From Humibacillus xanthopallidus (GTDB taxonomy: Bacteria > Actinomycetota > Actinomycetes > Actinomycetales > Dermatophilaceae): DNA of 64,000 bases. This document shows, one piece after another, positions 47,428 to 58,626 of the stretch (position 1 is the stretch's first letter; each line of letters starts with the position of its first letter). Location: the NCBI RefSeq assembly GCF_006716675.1, contig NZ_VFPM01000002.1, forward strand, positions 930,001 to 994,000, read 5' to 3'. Both the position numbers and the translations under genes were made by a program. The notes below the pieces were generated by a model. It was not told the origin of the DNA. It made no database searches and saw only the letters and a list, made by a program, of their open reading frames with translations.

Positions 47428-47466
47428 CCGTGTCCACCACGCGGACACGGTCCTATGCTGCAGGCA
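47428..47466 (+). promoter_or_regulatory. ilvD promoter with palindromic operator candidate
   Basis: TATGCT (47454-47459) lies six bases before the ilvD ATG. Directly upstream is the inverted repeat CCGTGTCC-N7-GGACACGG (47428-47450), in the place of the -35 element, suited to repressor binding. Confidence 0.55.
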
Positions 47467-49166
47467 TGACGCAGACGCCTGACATCAAGCCCCGCAGCCG
47501 CGATGTCACCGACGGTCTCGAGAAGACCGCCGCGCGGGGGATGCTCAGGGCCGTAGGGCTCGGTGACGACGACTTCGCCAAGCCGCAGATCGGCGTCGCG
47601 AGCTCGTGGAACGAGATCACCCCGTGCAACCTCTCGCTCGACCGGCTCGCCAAGGCGGTCAAGGACGGCGTGCACGCCGGGGGCGGCTACCCCCTCGAGT
47701 TCGGCACCATCTCGGTGTCCGACGGCATCTCGATGGGCCACGAGGGGATGCACTTCTCGCTCGTGTCGCGCGAGATCATCGCGGACTCGGTCGAGACCGT
47801 CATGAGCGCCGAGCGCCTCGACGGCTCAGTGCTGCTCGCCGGCTGCGACAAGTCGCTGCCCGGCATGCTCATGGCCGCCGCGCGCCTCGACCTCGCCTCC
47901 GTCTTTCTCTATGCCGGCACCATCCTCCCCGGGGTCGCCAAGCTCTCCGACGGCACCGAGAAGGAGGTCACGATCATCGACGCCTTCGAGGCCGTCGGTG
48001 CGTGCAACGCCGGACTCATGTCGCGCGAGGACGTCGACGCCATCGAGCGCGCCATCTGCCCGGGCGAGGGCGCCTGCGGTGGCTTCTACACCGCCAACAC
48101 GATGGCCGCGGTCGCCGAGGCCATCGGCATGTCGATCCCCGGCTCGGCCGCGCCCCCCGCGACCGACCGCCGTCGCGACATGTACGCCCGCAAGTCGGGC
48201 GAGGCCGTCGTCGAGCTGCTGCGCCGGGGCATCACCGCGCGCGACATCATGACGAAGCCGGCCTTCGAGAACGCCATCGCCGTCGTCATGGCTTTCGGCG
48301 GCTCGACCAACGCGGTGCTGCACCTGCTCGCGATCGCACACGAGGCGGACGTCGACCTGACCATCGAGGACTTCCGCCGCATCGGCGCCAAGGTGCCGCA
48401 CCTGGCCGACGTCAAGCCCTTCGGCAGGTTCGTCATGAAGGACATCGACCACATCGGCGGCATCCCCGTCGTCATGAAGACGCTCCTCGAGGCAGACCTT
48501 CTCAACGGGGACTGCATGACGGTGACCGGCAAGACGATGGCCGAGAACCTCGAGGAGCTCAACCCGCCGCACATCGACGGCCGCGTCATCCGCGAGATGG
48601 GCCGGCCGATCCACAAGACGGGTGGCCTGACGATCCTCACCGGCTCGCTCGCTCCCGAGGGTGCCGTCGTGAAGTCAGCCGGCTTCGACGAGTCGGTCTT
48701 CGAGGGCACGGCCCGCGTCTTCGACGGCGAGCGTGCCGCGATGGACGCTGTCGAGGACGGGTCGCTCCAGAAGAACGACGTCGTCGTCATCCGCTACGAA
48801 GGCCCCAAGGGCGGTCCCGGCATGCGCGAGATGCTCGCCGTCACCGGTGCGATCAAGGGCGCCGGCCTCGGCAAGGACGTGCTGCTGCTCACCGACGGCC
48901 GGTTCTCCGGCGGCACGACCGGCCTCTGCGTCGGGCACGTCGCACCCGAGGCCGTCGACGAGGGGCCGATCGCCTTCGTCCGCGACGGCGACGCGATCCG
49001 TCTCGACGTCGCGAGCGGCTCCCTCGACCTGCTGGTCGACGAGGAGGAGATGCAGCGCCGCCGCGCCGAGGGGGTCACGCACCCCGAGCCGAAGTACACC
49101 CGAGGCGTCCTCGCGAAGTACCGCAAGCTCGTCGGCAGCGCCAGCGGCGGCGCCGTCTGCGGCTGA
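47466..49166 (+). CDS. ilvD: Dihydroxy-acid dehydratase IlvD
   Basis: Fourth-step dehydratase of valine and isoleucine synthesis, an Fe-S enzyme. 566 residues. Cluster cysteines are visible as ITPCN (Cys54), [10 protein letters not shown] (Cys127) and [14 protein letters not shown] (Cys204), matching the [2Fe-2S] IlvD pattern. [19 protein letters not shown] near residue 480 is the C-terminal active-site segment. The ATG is supported by a TATGCT six bases upstream. Closed by a 22-base-arm hairpin; the other ilv genes begin about 3 kb downstream. Confidence 0.97.
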   Translation: MTQTPDIKPRSRDVTDGLEKTAARGMLRAVGLGDDDFAKPQIGVASSWNEITPCNLSLDRLAKAVKDGVHAGGGYPLEFGTISVSDGISMGHEGMHFSLVSREIIADSVETVMSAERLDGSVLLAGCDKSLPGMLMAAARLDLASVFLYAGTILPGVAKLSDGTEKEVTIIDAFEAVGACNAGLMSREDVDAIERAICPGEGACGGFYTANTMAAVAEAIGMSIPGSAAPPATDRRRDMYARKSGEAVVELLRRGITARDIMTKPAFENAIAVVMAFGGSTNAVLHLLAIAHEADVDLTIEDFRRIGAKVPHLADVKPFGRFVMKDIDHIGGIPVVMKTLLEADLLNGDCMTVTGKTMAENLEELNPPHIDGRVIREMGRPIHKTGGLTILTGSLAPEGAVVKSAGFDESVFEGTARVFDGERAAMDAVEDGSLQKNDVVVIRYEGPKGGPGMREMLAVTGAIKGAGLGKDVLLLTDGRFSGGTTGLCVGHVAPEAVDEGPIAFVRDGDAIRLDVASGSLDLLVDEEEMQRRRAEGVTHPEPKYTRGVLAKYRKLVGSASGGAVCG

Positions 49167-49186
49167 CCGGTCGGCATACCCCCTGC

Positions 49187-49236
49187 GATCGGAGGTGATC
49201 ACGGCACCCATGTCGGTGCCGCGATCACCTCCGATC
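49187..49236. terminator. Long hairpin after ilvD
   Basis: 22-base arms (49187-49208 and 49215-49236) with one mismatch and a 6-base loop, between convergent ilvD and the AraC-family gene. A GTATGCCGTCCGG copy lies at 49251. Confidence 0.7.
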
Positions 49237-49269
49237 GGGAGCTCGAGGGCGTATGCCGTCCGGCTCAGG

Positions 49270-50100
49270 TCAGCGGTCGAGGTTGCGGAAGGCGCGTGGC
49301 GTGACGCCGGTGCGCTCACGGAACCGGCGCACGAGGTGGCGCTCGTCGCTGAAGCCGGTGGCCGCCGCGATGTCGCGGACGCCGAGGCCGGTGTGGACAA
49401 GCAGGTCGGTGGCGGCGTCGAGCCGCCGTGCGGCCCGGTGCGCGTAGGGGCTCGTGCCGGTCTGCGCGCGGAACCGCCGTCGCCACGTCTCGTAGGGCAT
49501 GTCGACCTCGGCAGCCACGGCGCGCAGGTCCAGGGACTCGCCGAGGTCGTGCTCCAGGAGGTGGAGGGAGCGTTCGAGCCAGCCGAGCCGGTCGCCGCCT
49601 CGACTCGAGCGTGCCACGGCGGCCGTCGCCTCGAGGAGGGCCGCGAGGAGGTCGACGGCTTCTGCATCGCGAGCCTCAGGCGTGCTCGGGCGGCTCCGCC
49701 TGCCGAAGGCGGCGAACCGGTGGTGCCACCGCGCGACGGGGAGGTCGTGCACGAGCGGCCGGTCGACCGAGAGGGCGCCACGGTGCCGGGCCAGCTCGAA
49801 GGCGACGCCGTCGAAGACGACGAAGACCTCGTCCCAGCCGCCGCGGTCGGCGCCGTACCAGTGGGGGTGGCCGGGGTGCACGACGACGAGCGTGCCGGGC
49901 CGGACGGCCTCGTCGCGTGTCGCGTCCCGGTAGCGGCCGGTGCCGGCCGTGACGAACGTCAGGCCCCACGTCGGGTGCCGCCGCACCGCCCCCACCGCCA
50001 GGCCGCTGCCCCCCGCGATGTGGCCGGCCACGAGCACCTCACCGAGCCGTCCCGCAGGGGCCCGTCGCGAGGGGACGCCCGACCGCCGGTCATCGTCCAT
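49270..50100 (-). CDS. AraC-family transcriptional regulator
   Basis: 276 residues. The N-terminal cupin-like sensor (about 10-130) contains HPTWGLTFVTAGTGRYRDATRDE and VVVHPGHPHWYG. The C-terminal double HTH (about 175-275) has DLRAVAAEVDMPYETWRRRFRAQTGTSPYAH and DIAAATGFSDERHLVRRFRERTGVTPRAFR. ATG 50100 chosen; an in-frame TTG at 50112 is an alternative. Divergent from the PhyH-family dioxygenase gene, which it probably controls in response to that enzyme's substrate. Confidence 0.9.
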   Translation of the reverse strand: MDDDRRSGVPSRRAPAGRLGEVLVAGHIAGGSGLAVGAVRRHPTWGLTFVTAGTGRYRDATRDEAVRPGTLVVVHPGHPHWYGADRGGWDEVFVVFDGVAFELARHRGALSVDRPLVHDLPVARWHHRFAAFGRRSRPSTPEARDAEAVDLLAALLEATAAVARSSRGGDRLGWLERSLHLLEHDLGESLDLRAVAAEVDMPYETWRRRFRAQTGTSPYAHRAARRLDAATDLLVHTGLGVRDIAAATGFSDERHLVRRFRERTGVTPRAFRNLDR

Positions 50101-50226
50101 GGGGCGATCCAACCAGATCGTTCCCCTCCACCCACGGCGTTCCGGGTCTCGTCATCCTGCGGCTGGTCTGCTGAGGCCTGCGACGACCACACGGGTCGTT
50201 CACGATCCACGAAGGACGAGCCATCC

Positions 50227-51060
50227 ATGCCCACCGACCTGCTTCCTGACCTCACCACGGCGTACCCCGTCAGCGACGACGACGTCGCGGCCTACCGCAC
50301 GAACGGCCACGTCCGCCTGTCCCAGGTGGCGACGCGAGATGAGGCAGCGGCCTACCGCGTGCCGGTGGCGGCGGCCGTCGAGCGACTCCGCACCGAGACG
50401 CGGCCGTTGGAGGCGCGCGACAGCTACGGGATGGCCTTCCTCCAGGTGATGAACCTGTGGCGGCACGACGAGGCCGTGGCCCGCTTCGTCATGGCATCAC
50501 GCTTCGCGGGCGTCGCGGCGCAGCTGCTCGGAGTGCCGCGCGTCCGGGTCTACCACGACCAGGCGCTCTTCAAGGAGCCGGGCGGCGGCTACACCCCGTG
50601 GCACCAGGACGCGATGTACTGGCCGCTCGACGGCTCGCGATGCCTCACGATGTGGATGCCGCTCGTCGACATCACGCCTGCCCACGGCGGCCTCGCCTTC
50701 GCCAGTGGGAGCCACGTCGACGGGCCGCTCAGCGACATCGGCATCTCGGACGCCTCCGAGGAGCACTTCGACCGGCTGCTGCCCGAGCGCGGTCTCGTCG
50801 TCGACGAGCCGGTCGCGATGCGGGCCGGCGACGCGTCCTTCCACTCGGGCTGGACAGTGCACAAGGCCCTCAGCAACACCTCGACGCAGATGCGCGAGGT
50901 CATGACGGTGATCTGGTTCGCGGACGGTCTCTCCGTCCTCGAGCCGGCCAACCCAGCTCAGGCCAACGACCTGGCCTCGTGGCTACCCGGCCTCGCCCCC
51001 GGTGACCTCGCCGCGTCGGCCGCCAACCCCGTCATCCCGGCCACCGCGGTGCCGAGCTGA
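50227..51060 (+). CDS. Phytanoyl-CoA dioxygenase (PhyH) family protein
   Basis: 277 residues, Fe(II)/2-oxoglutarate oxygenase fold. The metal site is visible as HQDAMYW (His and Asp near residues 126-128) and the distal His in HSGWTVH near 210; ITPAHGGLAFASGSH near 150-163 is typical of PhyH proteins. The substrate is unknown; members hydroxylate lipids, amino acids or compatible solutes. The ATG has AAGGACGAG about six to ten bases upstream. Paired with a divergent AraC-type regulator across a 126-base gap. Confidence 0.87.
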   Translation: MPTDLLPDLTTAYPVSDDDVAAYRTNGHVRLSQVATRDEAAAYRVPVAAAVERLRTETRPLEARDSYGMAFLQVMNLWRHDEAVARFVMASRFAGVAAQLLGVPRVRVYHDQALFKEPGGGYTPWHQDAMYWPLDGSRCLTMWMPLVDITPAHGGLAFASGSHVDGPLSDIGISDASEEHFDRLLPERGLVVDEPVAMRAGDASFHSGWTVHKALSNTSTQMREVMTVIWFADGLSVLEPANPAQANDLASWLPGLAPGDLAASAANPVIPATAVPS

Positions 51061-51069
51061 CCTCTCCCG

Positions 51070-52011
51070 TCAGGCGGGCGCAGACACGTCGATGGCGAGG
51101 TGGCGCCACACCGACGTCACCTCCATGCCGACCTTCTCGTAGAGCCCCAGCGCACCCGTGCGTGAGTCGGTCGACAGCTCGGACCGGTCGCCGCCGTGCG
51201 CCCGCCCGGCCTCGAAGGCGTCGACGAGCAGCGCCCTCGCCAGCCCGCGTCCGCGCTCGTCCCTCCGCACCGCCAGCTTGTCGACGTAGGCGCAGCGGTT
51301 CGACACGATGACGAAGGCCATCCCGACGACCTCGCCGGCGGGGTCGACGGCGAGGCGCAGCTGCCAGTCGTCGTAGCCGGGCCGGTTGACGACGTTCGCC
51401 GCCCACTCCTCGAAGGTGGCACGCTCCCGCTCCGACCACTCGAGGAAGGCGTCCTCGTTGACGACCCAGGCCGCGCGGTGGTCGGCGTCACCGGAGGCGG
51501 GCCGGACGGCATACCCCTGCGGGAGGGGCTGGGGCGCGATGACCGCGCCAGCGGGCAGTTCGAGCACCCACGAGGTCCAGAGCGCCCGGTAGCCGAGCGC
51601 GGTCAGGAGCCGTTCGCTCGGGGAGTCGCCCGGCACCGGCTGGCCCACGAGCGCGCCGCCGTCGCGGGCCGTCACGGCCTGCGACCACTGCGCCAGCGCC
51701 GTCCCGATGCCACGCCCGCGGTAGGCCGGGTGGACGGCCGCGTCGCCCCAGCGGGCCTTGTAGACCTCGGCGTACGCGACGAGGCGCTCCCCGTCGAACA
51801 CCCCGACCGACTGCGTGGGGAGGTCGAACGCCGGCCGCTGCCAGTCGCCGACGATGTCGGCCTCCTCGATGAGCTCCTCGCCGACGTCGTGCACCTCGCA
51901 GGCACCGATGAGAGCTGCGACGGCGGCCGCGTCGTCGGGGCGCAGCGGCCGGGTCGCCAGGTCGGTCGACGCGGGCAGCGTCAGGGGCACGGGCGCCAGT
52001 GCGGTCGTCAT
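51070..52011 (-). CDS. Tandem GNAT-domain acetyltransferase
   Basis: 313 residues with two GNAT modules. The N-terminal one (about 20-160) has AAVHPAYRGRGIGTALAQW near residues 105-123. The C-terminal one (about 170-310) has DKLAVRRDERGRGLARALLVDAF near 245-267. Both acetyl-CoA loops look functional. The layout resembles mycothiol synthase-like double-GNAT proteins, but I see nothing that fixes that substrate. ATG 52011 chosen for domain length; GACACT lies seven bases upstream on the minus strand. Convergent with the PhyH gene. Confidence 0.85.
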   Translation of the reverse strand: MTTALAPVPLTLPASTDLATRPLRPDDAAAVAALIGACEVHDVGEELIEEADIVGDWQRPAFDLPTQSVGVFDGERLVAYAEVYKARWGDAAVHPAYRGRGIGTALAQWSQAVTARDGGALVGQPVPGDSPSERLLTALGYRALWTSWVLELPAGAVIAPQPLPQGYAVRPASGDADHRAAWVVNEDAFLEWSERERATFEEWAANVVNRPGYDDWQLRLAVDPAGEVVGMAFVIVSNRCAYVDKLAVRRDERGRGLARALLVDAFEAGRAHGGDRSELSTDSRTGALGLYEKVGMEVTSVWRHLAIDVSAPA

Positions 52012-52148
52012 GGCGCCGAGTGTCCCGATCGGGGCGCGGCGCCGACAACCGAATTCCCCGGAAGGGGGGTGCGGCGGCATCGGGAGGGTGCCCCCGTGAC
52101 AGTGGGTGAGATCACGGACCCACATGCTGAGACGGACTCGTGGGCCGA

Positions 52149-52184
52149 TTGACACCACCGAGGCGGCGTAGGACGGTTGTCAGG
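52149..52184 (+). promoter_or_regulatory. ilvB operon promoter
   Basis: Perfect -35 TTGACA (52149-52154), a 17-base spacer and -10 GACGGT (52172-52177). The predicted start falls on the GTG of the leader peptide at 52184. Best-formed promoter in the window. Confidence 0.75.
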
Positions 52185-52210
52185 TGGCCCGACTCCTCGT
52201 ACTTCCATAG
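52184..52210 (+). CDS. ilvB leader peptide
   Basis: Eight codons, GTG GCC CGA CTC CTC GTA CTT CCA TAG, encoding M-A-R-L-L-V-L-P. Four consecutive branched-chain codons include GTA and CTT, which are rare in this genome. The start coincides with the expected transcription start. The stop codon is the first base pair region of the downstream pause hairpin, as expected for ribosome-mediated attenuation. Confidence 0.75.
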   Translation: MARLLVLP

Positions 52211-52274
52211 CGCGCGACCAGCTCGACCGGTCAGCGCGCTCCCTTCCGTCCCTGCGGGACAGAAGGGTTTTTTT
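52209..52274 (+). terminator. ilvB attenuator: pause hairpin and intrinsic terminator
   Basis: The first hairpin, 52209-52240, has AGCGCG/CGCGCT and GACC/GGTC arms. The second, 52241-52267, has arms CCCTTC-C-GTCC and GGAC-A-GAAGGG, followed by seven T residues (52268-52274). It is the only classic T-tract terminator I found in the window, and it lies 60 bases before ilvB. Confidence 0.85.
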
Positions 52275-52333
52275 GTGGGTCGAGTCGGCCCACCACGGCA
52301 ACACGACGATGTGCTCGAGACAAGGATGAGATC

Positions 52334-54220
52334 GTGAGCGACACGACGAAGCAGGCGCCCTCGCCGGCTGACGTGGCCTCCCTGGCCCGTCAGCGTCCGA
52401 CCCCGACGGCCCCCGGTGGCCAGACGGGCGCGGCCCACACCCCCGGCCACGAGGTGGTCCCGGGCGTAGAGGTCACCGGGGCGCAGTCGCTCGTCCTCTC
52501 GCTCGAGGCGATCGGTGCCGACACCGTCTTCGGCATCCCCGGCGGCGCGATCCTGCCCGCCTACGACCCGCTGCTCGACTCGACGAAGGTCCGCCACATC
52601 CTCGTGCGCCACGAGCAGGGCGCCGGCCACGCCGCCGAGGGGTATGCCGCCGCGACCGGTCGCGTGGGTGTGTGCATGGCGACCTCGGGGCCGGGTGCGA
52701 CCAACCTCGTCACGCCGATCGCCGACGCCCACATGGACTCCGTGCCGATCGTCGCGATCACCGGGCAGGTCTCGAGCGGCTCGATCGGCACCGACGCCTT
52801 CCAGGAGGCCGACATCCGCGGCATCACGATGCCGATCACGAAGCACAACTACCTCGTGACCGACGCGGCGAAGATCCCGCAGGCGATCGCCGAGGCCTTC
52901 CACGTCGCGAGCACCGGCCGCCCAGGCCCCGTCCTCGTCGACATCAGCAAGGACGCCCTCCAGGCGACGACGACCTTCAGCTGGCCGCCGCCGATCGACC
53001 TGCCGGGCTACCGGCCGGTGACCCGGCCGCACGGCAAGCAGATCCGTGAGGCGAGCCGCCTCATGTCCGAGGCGAAGCGGCCGATCCTCTACGTCGGTGG
53101 CGGCATCGTGCGCGCTCGCGCCAGCGAGCAGCTGCGCACCCTCGTCGACCTCACCGGCATCCCCGTCGTCACGACCCTCATGGCCCGTGGCACGGTGCCC
53201 GACAGCCACGAGCTCAACCTCGGCATGCCCGGCATGCACGGCACGGTCGCGGCGGTGACGGGGCTGCAGCGCTCCGACCTCATCATCGCGCTGGGCGCCC
53301 GCTTCGACGACCGCGTGACCGGCCAGCTCTCGACCTTCGCGCCGGGCGCCAAGGTCATCCACGCCGACATCGACCCGGCCGAGATCAGCAAGAACCGCAC
53401 CGCCGACGTGCCGATCGTCGGTGACGTGGGCGAGGTCATCAACGACCTCATCACCCAGATCACCCTCGACCGGGCGACCGCCTCCGACGACGACCAGACG
53501 TGGGACTTCGGGTCGTGGCGCGAGCAGGTCGCCGAGTGGAAGGCGACCTTCCCGCTCGGCTACACCGACAGCGACGACGGCACCCTCTCGCCGCAGTACG
53601 TCATCGAGCGCATCGGCGCCCTCTCGGGTCCGGAGGCGACGTATGTCGCGGGCGTCGGCCAGCACCAGATGTGGGCCGCGCAGTTCGTGCAGTACGAGCG
53701 TCCCAACGCCTGGATCAACTCGGGCGGCCTTGGCACGATGGGCTACTCGGTGCCGGCGGCCATGGGAGCGAAGGTTGCCGAGCCGGAGCGCACCGTGTGG
53801 GCGATCGACGGCGACGGCTGCTTCCAGATGACCAACCAGGAGCTCGCGACCTGCGTCATCAACAACATCCCGATCAAGGTCGCCATCATCAACAACAGCT
53901 CGCTCGGCATGGTGCGCCAGTGGCAGACGCTCTTCTACAACGAGCGCTACTCCAACACCAATCTCCAGCCGCTCGAGCAGCGCGTGCCCGACTTCGTCAA
54001 GCTCGCCGACGCCTACGGGGCGCTCGGCTTGCGAGCGGAGACACCGGAGGAGGTCGACGAGGTCATCAAGCTGGCGCTCGAGACCAACGACCGCCCCGTC
54101 GTCATCGACTTCATCGTCCACCGCGACGCGATGGTGTGGCCGATGGTGCCGGCCGGCGTCAGCAACGACAAGATCCAGGCCGCGCGCCACGCCGCGCCGG
54201 TCTGGGAGCGGGAGGACTGA
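52334..54220 (+). CDS. ilvB: Acetolactate synthase, large (catalytic) subunit
   Basis: ThDP enzyme condensing pyruvate with pyruvate or 2-oxobutyrate, the first common step of branched-chain amino acid synthesis. 628 residues with an unusually long, disordered N-terminus (about 40 residues before [25 protein letters not shown]). Catalytic Glu in [14 protein letters not shown] (Glu94) and the ThDP motif [19 protein letters not shown] near 496-514 are intact. Regulated by the attenuator upstream; ilvN follows after 3 bases. Confidence 0.97.
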   Translation: MSDTTKQAPSPADVASLARQRPTPTAPGGQTGAAHTPGHEVVPGVEVTGAQSLVLSLEAIGADTVFGIPGGAILPAYDPLLDSTKVRHILVRHEQGAGHAAEGYAAATGRVGVCMATSGPGATNLVTPIADAHMDSVPIVAITGQVSSGSIGTDAFQEADIRGITMPITKHNYLVTDAAKIPQAIAEAFHVASTGRPGPVLVDISKDALQATTTFSWPPPIDLPGYRPVTRPHGKQIREASRLMSEAKRPILYVGGGIVRARASEQLRTLVDLTGIPVVTTLMARGTVPDSHELNLGMPGMHGTVAAVTGLQRSDLIIALGARFDDRVTGQLSTFAPGAKVIHADIDPAEISKNRTADVPIVGDVGEVINDLITQITLDRATASDDDQTWDFGSWREQVAEWKATFPLGYTDSDDGTLSPQYVIERIGALSGPEATYVAGVGQHQMWAAQFVQYERPNAWINSGGLGTMGYSVPAAMGAKVAEPERTVWAIDGDGCFQMTNQELATCVINNIPIKVAIINNSSLGMVRQWQTLFYNERYSNTNLQPLEQRVPDFVKLADAYGALGLRAETPEEVDEVIKLALETNDRPVVIDFIVHRDAMVWPMVPAGVSNDKIQAARHAAPVWERED

Positions 54221-54223
54221 GGC

Positions 54224-55895
<1,672 letters not shown>

Positions 55896-55924
55896 CGCCT
55901 GCCGAGGTCGACCAGCTCGGCCCT

Positions 55925-55959
55925 GAGGCCGGCCGCCCGTTCGTGGGGCGGCCGGCCTC
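55925..55959. terminator. Hairpin after ilvC
   Basis: Perfect 14-base arms (55925-55938 and 55946-55959), 7-base loop, between convergent ilvC and the NAD(P)-binding protein gene. Confidence 0.7.
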
Positions 55960-55976
55960 CGTCGTCGGTGCCCTGG

Positions 55977-56729
55977 TCAGTGCTCCGGGCGGGTGGCGAG
56001 CCACTCGGCGAACGTCCGGCCACCGGTCTGGGCCGTGCCGGGGGCGGGCACGTTGCGCTGCTCGGCGAAGGCGCGCATGGCGCGACCCAGGGCCGGTGCC
56101 CGCACGACCCGGGGAGCCGAGGCGCCGCGCTGCGCGCGGAGCAGGGTCGCGACCTGGGGGAGCGTCAGCACCTCGGGCCCGGCCACGTCGGTCGCCCGGG
56201 CGTATGCCGCCGGGCGCGGCCCCAGGGCGAGGTCCGCGAGCCGCTCGGCCACGAAGTCCGTGTCGACGGCCTGGAAGGCAAGGTCCCCGATGGTCACGGT
56301 GACCGGTCCGAAGGACAGGCGCTGCGCGAAAGACGCTGCGAGGGAGTGGAACTGCGTGGCGCGCAGGACCGATGCGGACCCACCCGCTGCGGCGATGCCC
56401 TGCTCGGCCCGCAGCTTGCGCCGGTAGTAGGCGAGGGGGTGGTCGTCGATGCCGACGATCGAGATGTGGACGAGGTGCACGCCGTGGGCGGCGGCCGCAT
56501 CGGCGAGACGACGCGTGCCGTAGACGGTCACCCAGTCGCCGCGAGACGGGTCGTCGGCGCAGTGCACGACCGACTCCGCGCCGGCCAGCACCGCCTCGAG
56601 CCCGTCGCCGGAGACGAGGTCGACACCCGTCCGCCGGCTCGCCGGCACCGCCTCGTGCCCACGGCTCGTCAGCTCTCGGACCACTCGCGCACCCAGATCT
56701 CCGGCCGCACCCGTGACGACGACTCTCAT
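55977..56729 (-). CDS. NAD(P)-binding epimerase/NmrA-like protein
   Basis: 250 residues. N-terminal Rossmann fold RVVVTGAAGDLGARVVREL (GxxGxxG, residues 2-20) and VHLVHISIVGIDDHPLAYYRRKLRAEQ (Tyr-x3-Lys-like YYRRK near residue 110). AERLADLALGPRPAAYA and DVAGPEVLTLPQVATLL near 175-205 are typical of NmrA/YesF-like atypical SDR proteins. Substrate unknown. ATG supported by TACCGT six bases upstream on the minus strand. Confidence 0.85.
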   Translation of the reverse strand: MRVVVTGAAGDLGARVVRELTSRGHEAVPASRRTGVDLVSGDGLEAVLAGAESVVHCADDPSRGDWVTVYGTRRLADAAAAHGVHLVHISIVGIDDHPLAYYRRKLRAEQGIAAAGGSASVLRATQFHSLAASFAQRLSFGPVTVTIGDLAFQAVDTDFVAERLADLALGPRPAAYARATDVAGPEVLTLPQVATLLRAQRGASAPRVVRAPALGRAMRAFAEQRNVPAPGTAQTGGRTFAEWLATRPEH

Positions 56730-56825
56730 GGCCTCACGGTAGTGCTGCGAGGGCTCGCAAGGAGCGGTATGGCGCCGCCGCGCGAGGCCCGGCGTTCCGG
56801 CATACGGGATGGCGGGTCCACGTGC

Positions 56826-56987
56826 TGATATCGCGACCGGGCGGCGTGGCGCTGTTCACATGGTGGTTACACGTCGTGATATCGCCGTCGGAAGCGCCTA
56901 GACTCGCCGGGGCACATCGCGGTGCCTCCGACGGCCCGCGCCCGGACCAGCGTGCGGGCCCCGCACCCGTCCGGAAGGGATCCCCCT
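56826..56987 (+). promoter_or_regulatory. serA promoter region
   Basis: TAGACT at 56899-56904 is the likely -10, giving an untranslated leader of about 75 bases. The 9-mer TGATATCGC is repeated at 56826 and 56878, 52 bases apart (about five helical turns), the second copy lying where a -35 would be. GGAAGGGA at 56973 is the ribosome binding site. Confidence 0.5.
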
Positions 56988-58571
56988 GTGAGCAAGCCCG
57001 TTGTCCTCATCGCCGAAGAGCTGTCGCCCGCCACGATCGAGGCGCTCGGACCCGACTTCGAGGTCCGCTCGGCCGATGGAGCCAACCGCGAGGAGCTCCT
57101 CCCCGCGCTCGCCGACGTCGACGCGGTGCTCATCCGCTCGGCCACCAAGATGGACGCCGAGGCGATCGCCGCGGCCAAGAACCTCAAGGTCATCGCCCGC
57201 GCCGGGGTCGGTCTCGACAACGTCGACGTGCAGTCGGCCACGCAGGCCGGCGTCATGGTCGTCAACGCCCCGACCTCCAACATCACCTCCGCCGCCGAGC
57301 TCGCCGTGGGCCTGCTCCTCGCGACGGCCCGCAACATCGCCCCCGCCAACCAGGCCCTCAAGGGCGGCGCGTGGAAGCGGAGCAAGTACTCCGGCGTCGA
57401 GCTGCTCGACAAGACCGTCGGCGTCGTCGGCCTCGGCCGCATCGGCGCGCTCGTCGCGGAGCGACTCAAGGGCTTCGGCATGAAGATCGTCGCCTACGAC
57501 CCCTACGCCTCGCCGGCCAAGGCCGGCCAGCTCGGCGCCCAGCTCGTCAGCCTCGACGACCTGCTCGTGCAGTCCGACTTCATCACGGTGCACCTGCCCA
57601 AGACGCCGGAGACCCTCGGCCTCATCGGCGAGGAGGCCCTCTCCAAGGTCAAGCCGTCGGTGCGCATCGTCAACGCCGCCCGCGGCGGCATCGTCGACGA
57701 GGCCGCGCTGGCCCGCGCCATCGCCGAGGGCCGGGTCGCCGGCGCCGGCATCGACGTCTTCGCGACCGAGCCGACCACCGAGTCTCCGCTCTTCGAGCAC
57801 GAGTCGGTCGTCGTGACGCCGCACCTCGGGGCCTCGACGGACGAGGCCCAGGAGAAGGCCGGCATCGCCGTCGCCAAGTCGGTGCGCCTCGCCCTTGGCG
57901 GCGAGCTCGTGCCCGACGCCGTCAACGTCAGCAGCGGGTTCATCGCCGAGGAGGTGCGTCCCGGCATCGCCCTCGTGGAGAAGCTCGGCCGCATGTTCAC
58001 GGCCATCGCCGGTGCCGTGCCCGCGCAGCTCGACGTCGACGTGCGCGGCGAGATCACCGCCCACGACGTCAGCGTGTGGAAGCTCGTCGCGCTCAAGGGC
58101 CTGTTCACCGATGTCGTCGAGGACTCCGTCACCTACGTCAACGCGCCGGTGCTCGCCGAGCAGCGCGGCGTCGTGGTGCGCCTCGTGACCGACCCCGACT
58201 CGGGCGACTTCCGCAACGTCACGACGCTGCGCGGCACGCTCGCCGACGGCACGGTCGTCTCGGTCTCCGGCACGCTCACCGGCCCGAAGATGGTCGAGAA
58301 GCTCGTCGGCATCAACGGCTACGACCTCGAGGTGCCGCTCTCGGACCACATGCTCGTCTTCGAGTACTCCGACCGCCCTGGCGTCATCGGCAACGTCGGG
58401 CGCATCCTCGGCGACGCCGGCATCAACATCGGCGGCATGCAGGTATCCCGCCAGGGCGACCACGCGATCGGCGTGCTCAACGTCGACAGCGCCGTGCCGC
58501 CGGCCCTCACCGCCTCGCTCAGTGAGGCCATCGCCGCGACCTCGTTCTCCGTCGTCGACCTCCGGGCCTGA
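56988..58571 (+). CDS. serA: D-3-phosphoglycerate dehydrogenase SerA
   Basis: First step of serine synthesis from 3-phosphoglycerate. 527 residues, the long actinobacterial form. Catalytic/Rossmann domains occupy 1-315 (GVVGLGRIG near 148; Arg in VNAARGG near 230, Glu in FATEPTTESPL near 260, His in TPHLGAST near 280). The intervening allosteric substrate-binding domain spans about 320-450 and the C-terminal ACT domain (MLVFEYSDRPGVIGNVGRIL) spans 455-527, giving serine feedback. GTG start with GGAAGGGA seven bases upstream. A perfect 23-base hairpin follows. Confidence 0.97.
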   Translation: MSKPVVLIAEELSPATIEALGPDFEVRSADGANREELLPALADVDAVLIRSATKMDAEAIAAAKNLKVIARAGVGLDNVDVQSATQAGVMVVNAPTSNITSAAELAVGLLLATARNIAPANQALKGGAWKRSKYSGVELLDKTVGVVGLGRIGALVAERLKGFGMKIVAYDPYASPAKAGQLGAQLVSLDDLLVQSDFITVHLPKTPETLGLIGEEALSKVKPSVRIVNAARGGIVDEAALARAIAEGRVAGAGIDVFATEPTTESPLFEHESVVVTPHLGASTDEAQEKAGIAVAKSVRLALGGELVPDAVNVSSGFIAEEVRPGIALVEKLGRMFTAIAGAVPAQLDVDVRGEITAHDVSVWKLVALKGLFTDVVEDSVTYVNAPVLAEQRGVVVRLVTDPDSGDFRNVTTLRGTLADGTVVSVSGTLTGPKMVEKLVGINGYDLEVPLSDHMLVFEYSDRPGVIGNVGRILGDAGINIGGMQVSRQGDHAIGVLNVDSAVPPALTASLSEAIAATSFSVVDLRA

Positions 58572-58626
58572 CCCCGACCGCCCGCCCCGAGGGAGTGACC
58601 TACCCCGAGCCGCGAGCTCCTCTGCC

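Noticed and set aside
52123..52170. Alternative ilvB leader ORF starting at ATG 52123
   Set aside because: Encodes MLRRTRGPIDTTEAA, without a run of branched-chain codons, and starts upstream of the TTGACA promoter.
52140..52337. 65-codon ORF across the ilvB attenuator
   Set aside because: Covers promoter, leader and terminator and has no recognisable protein features; a chance frame.
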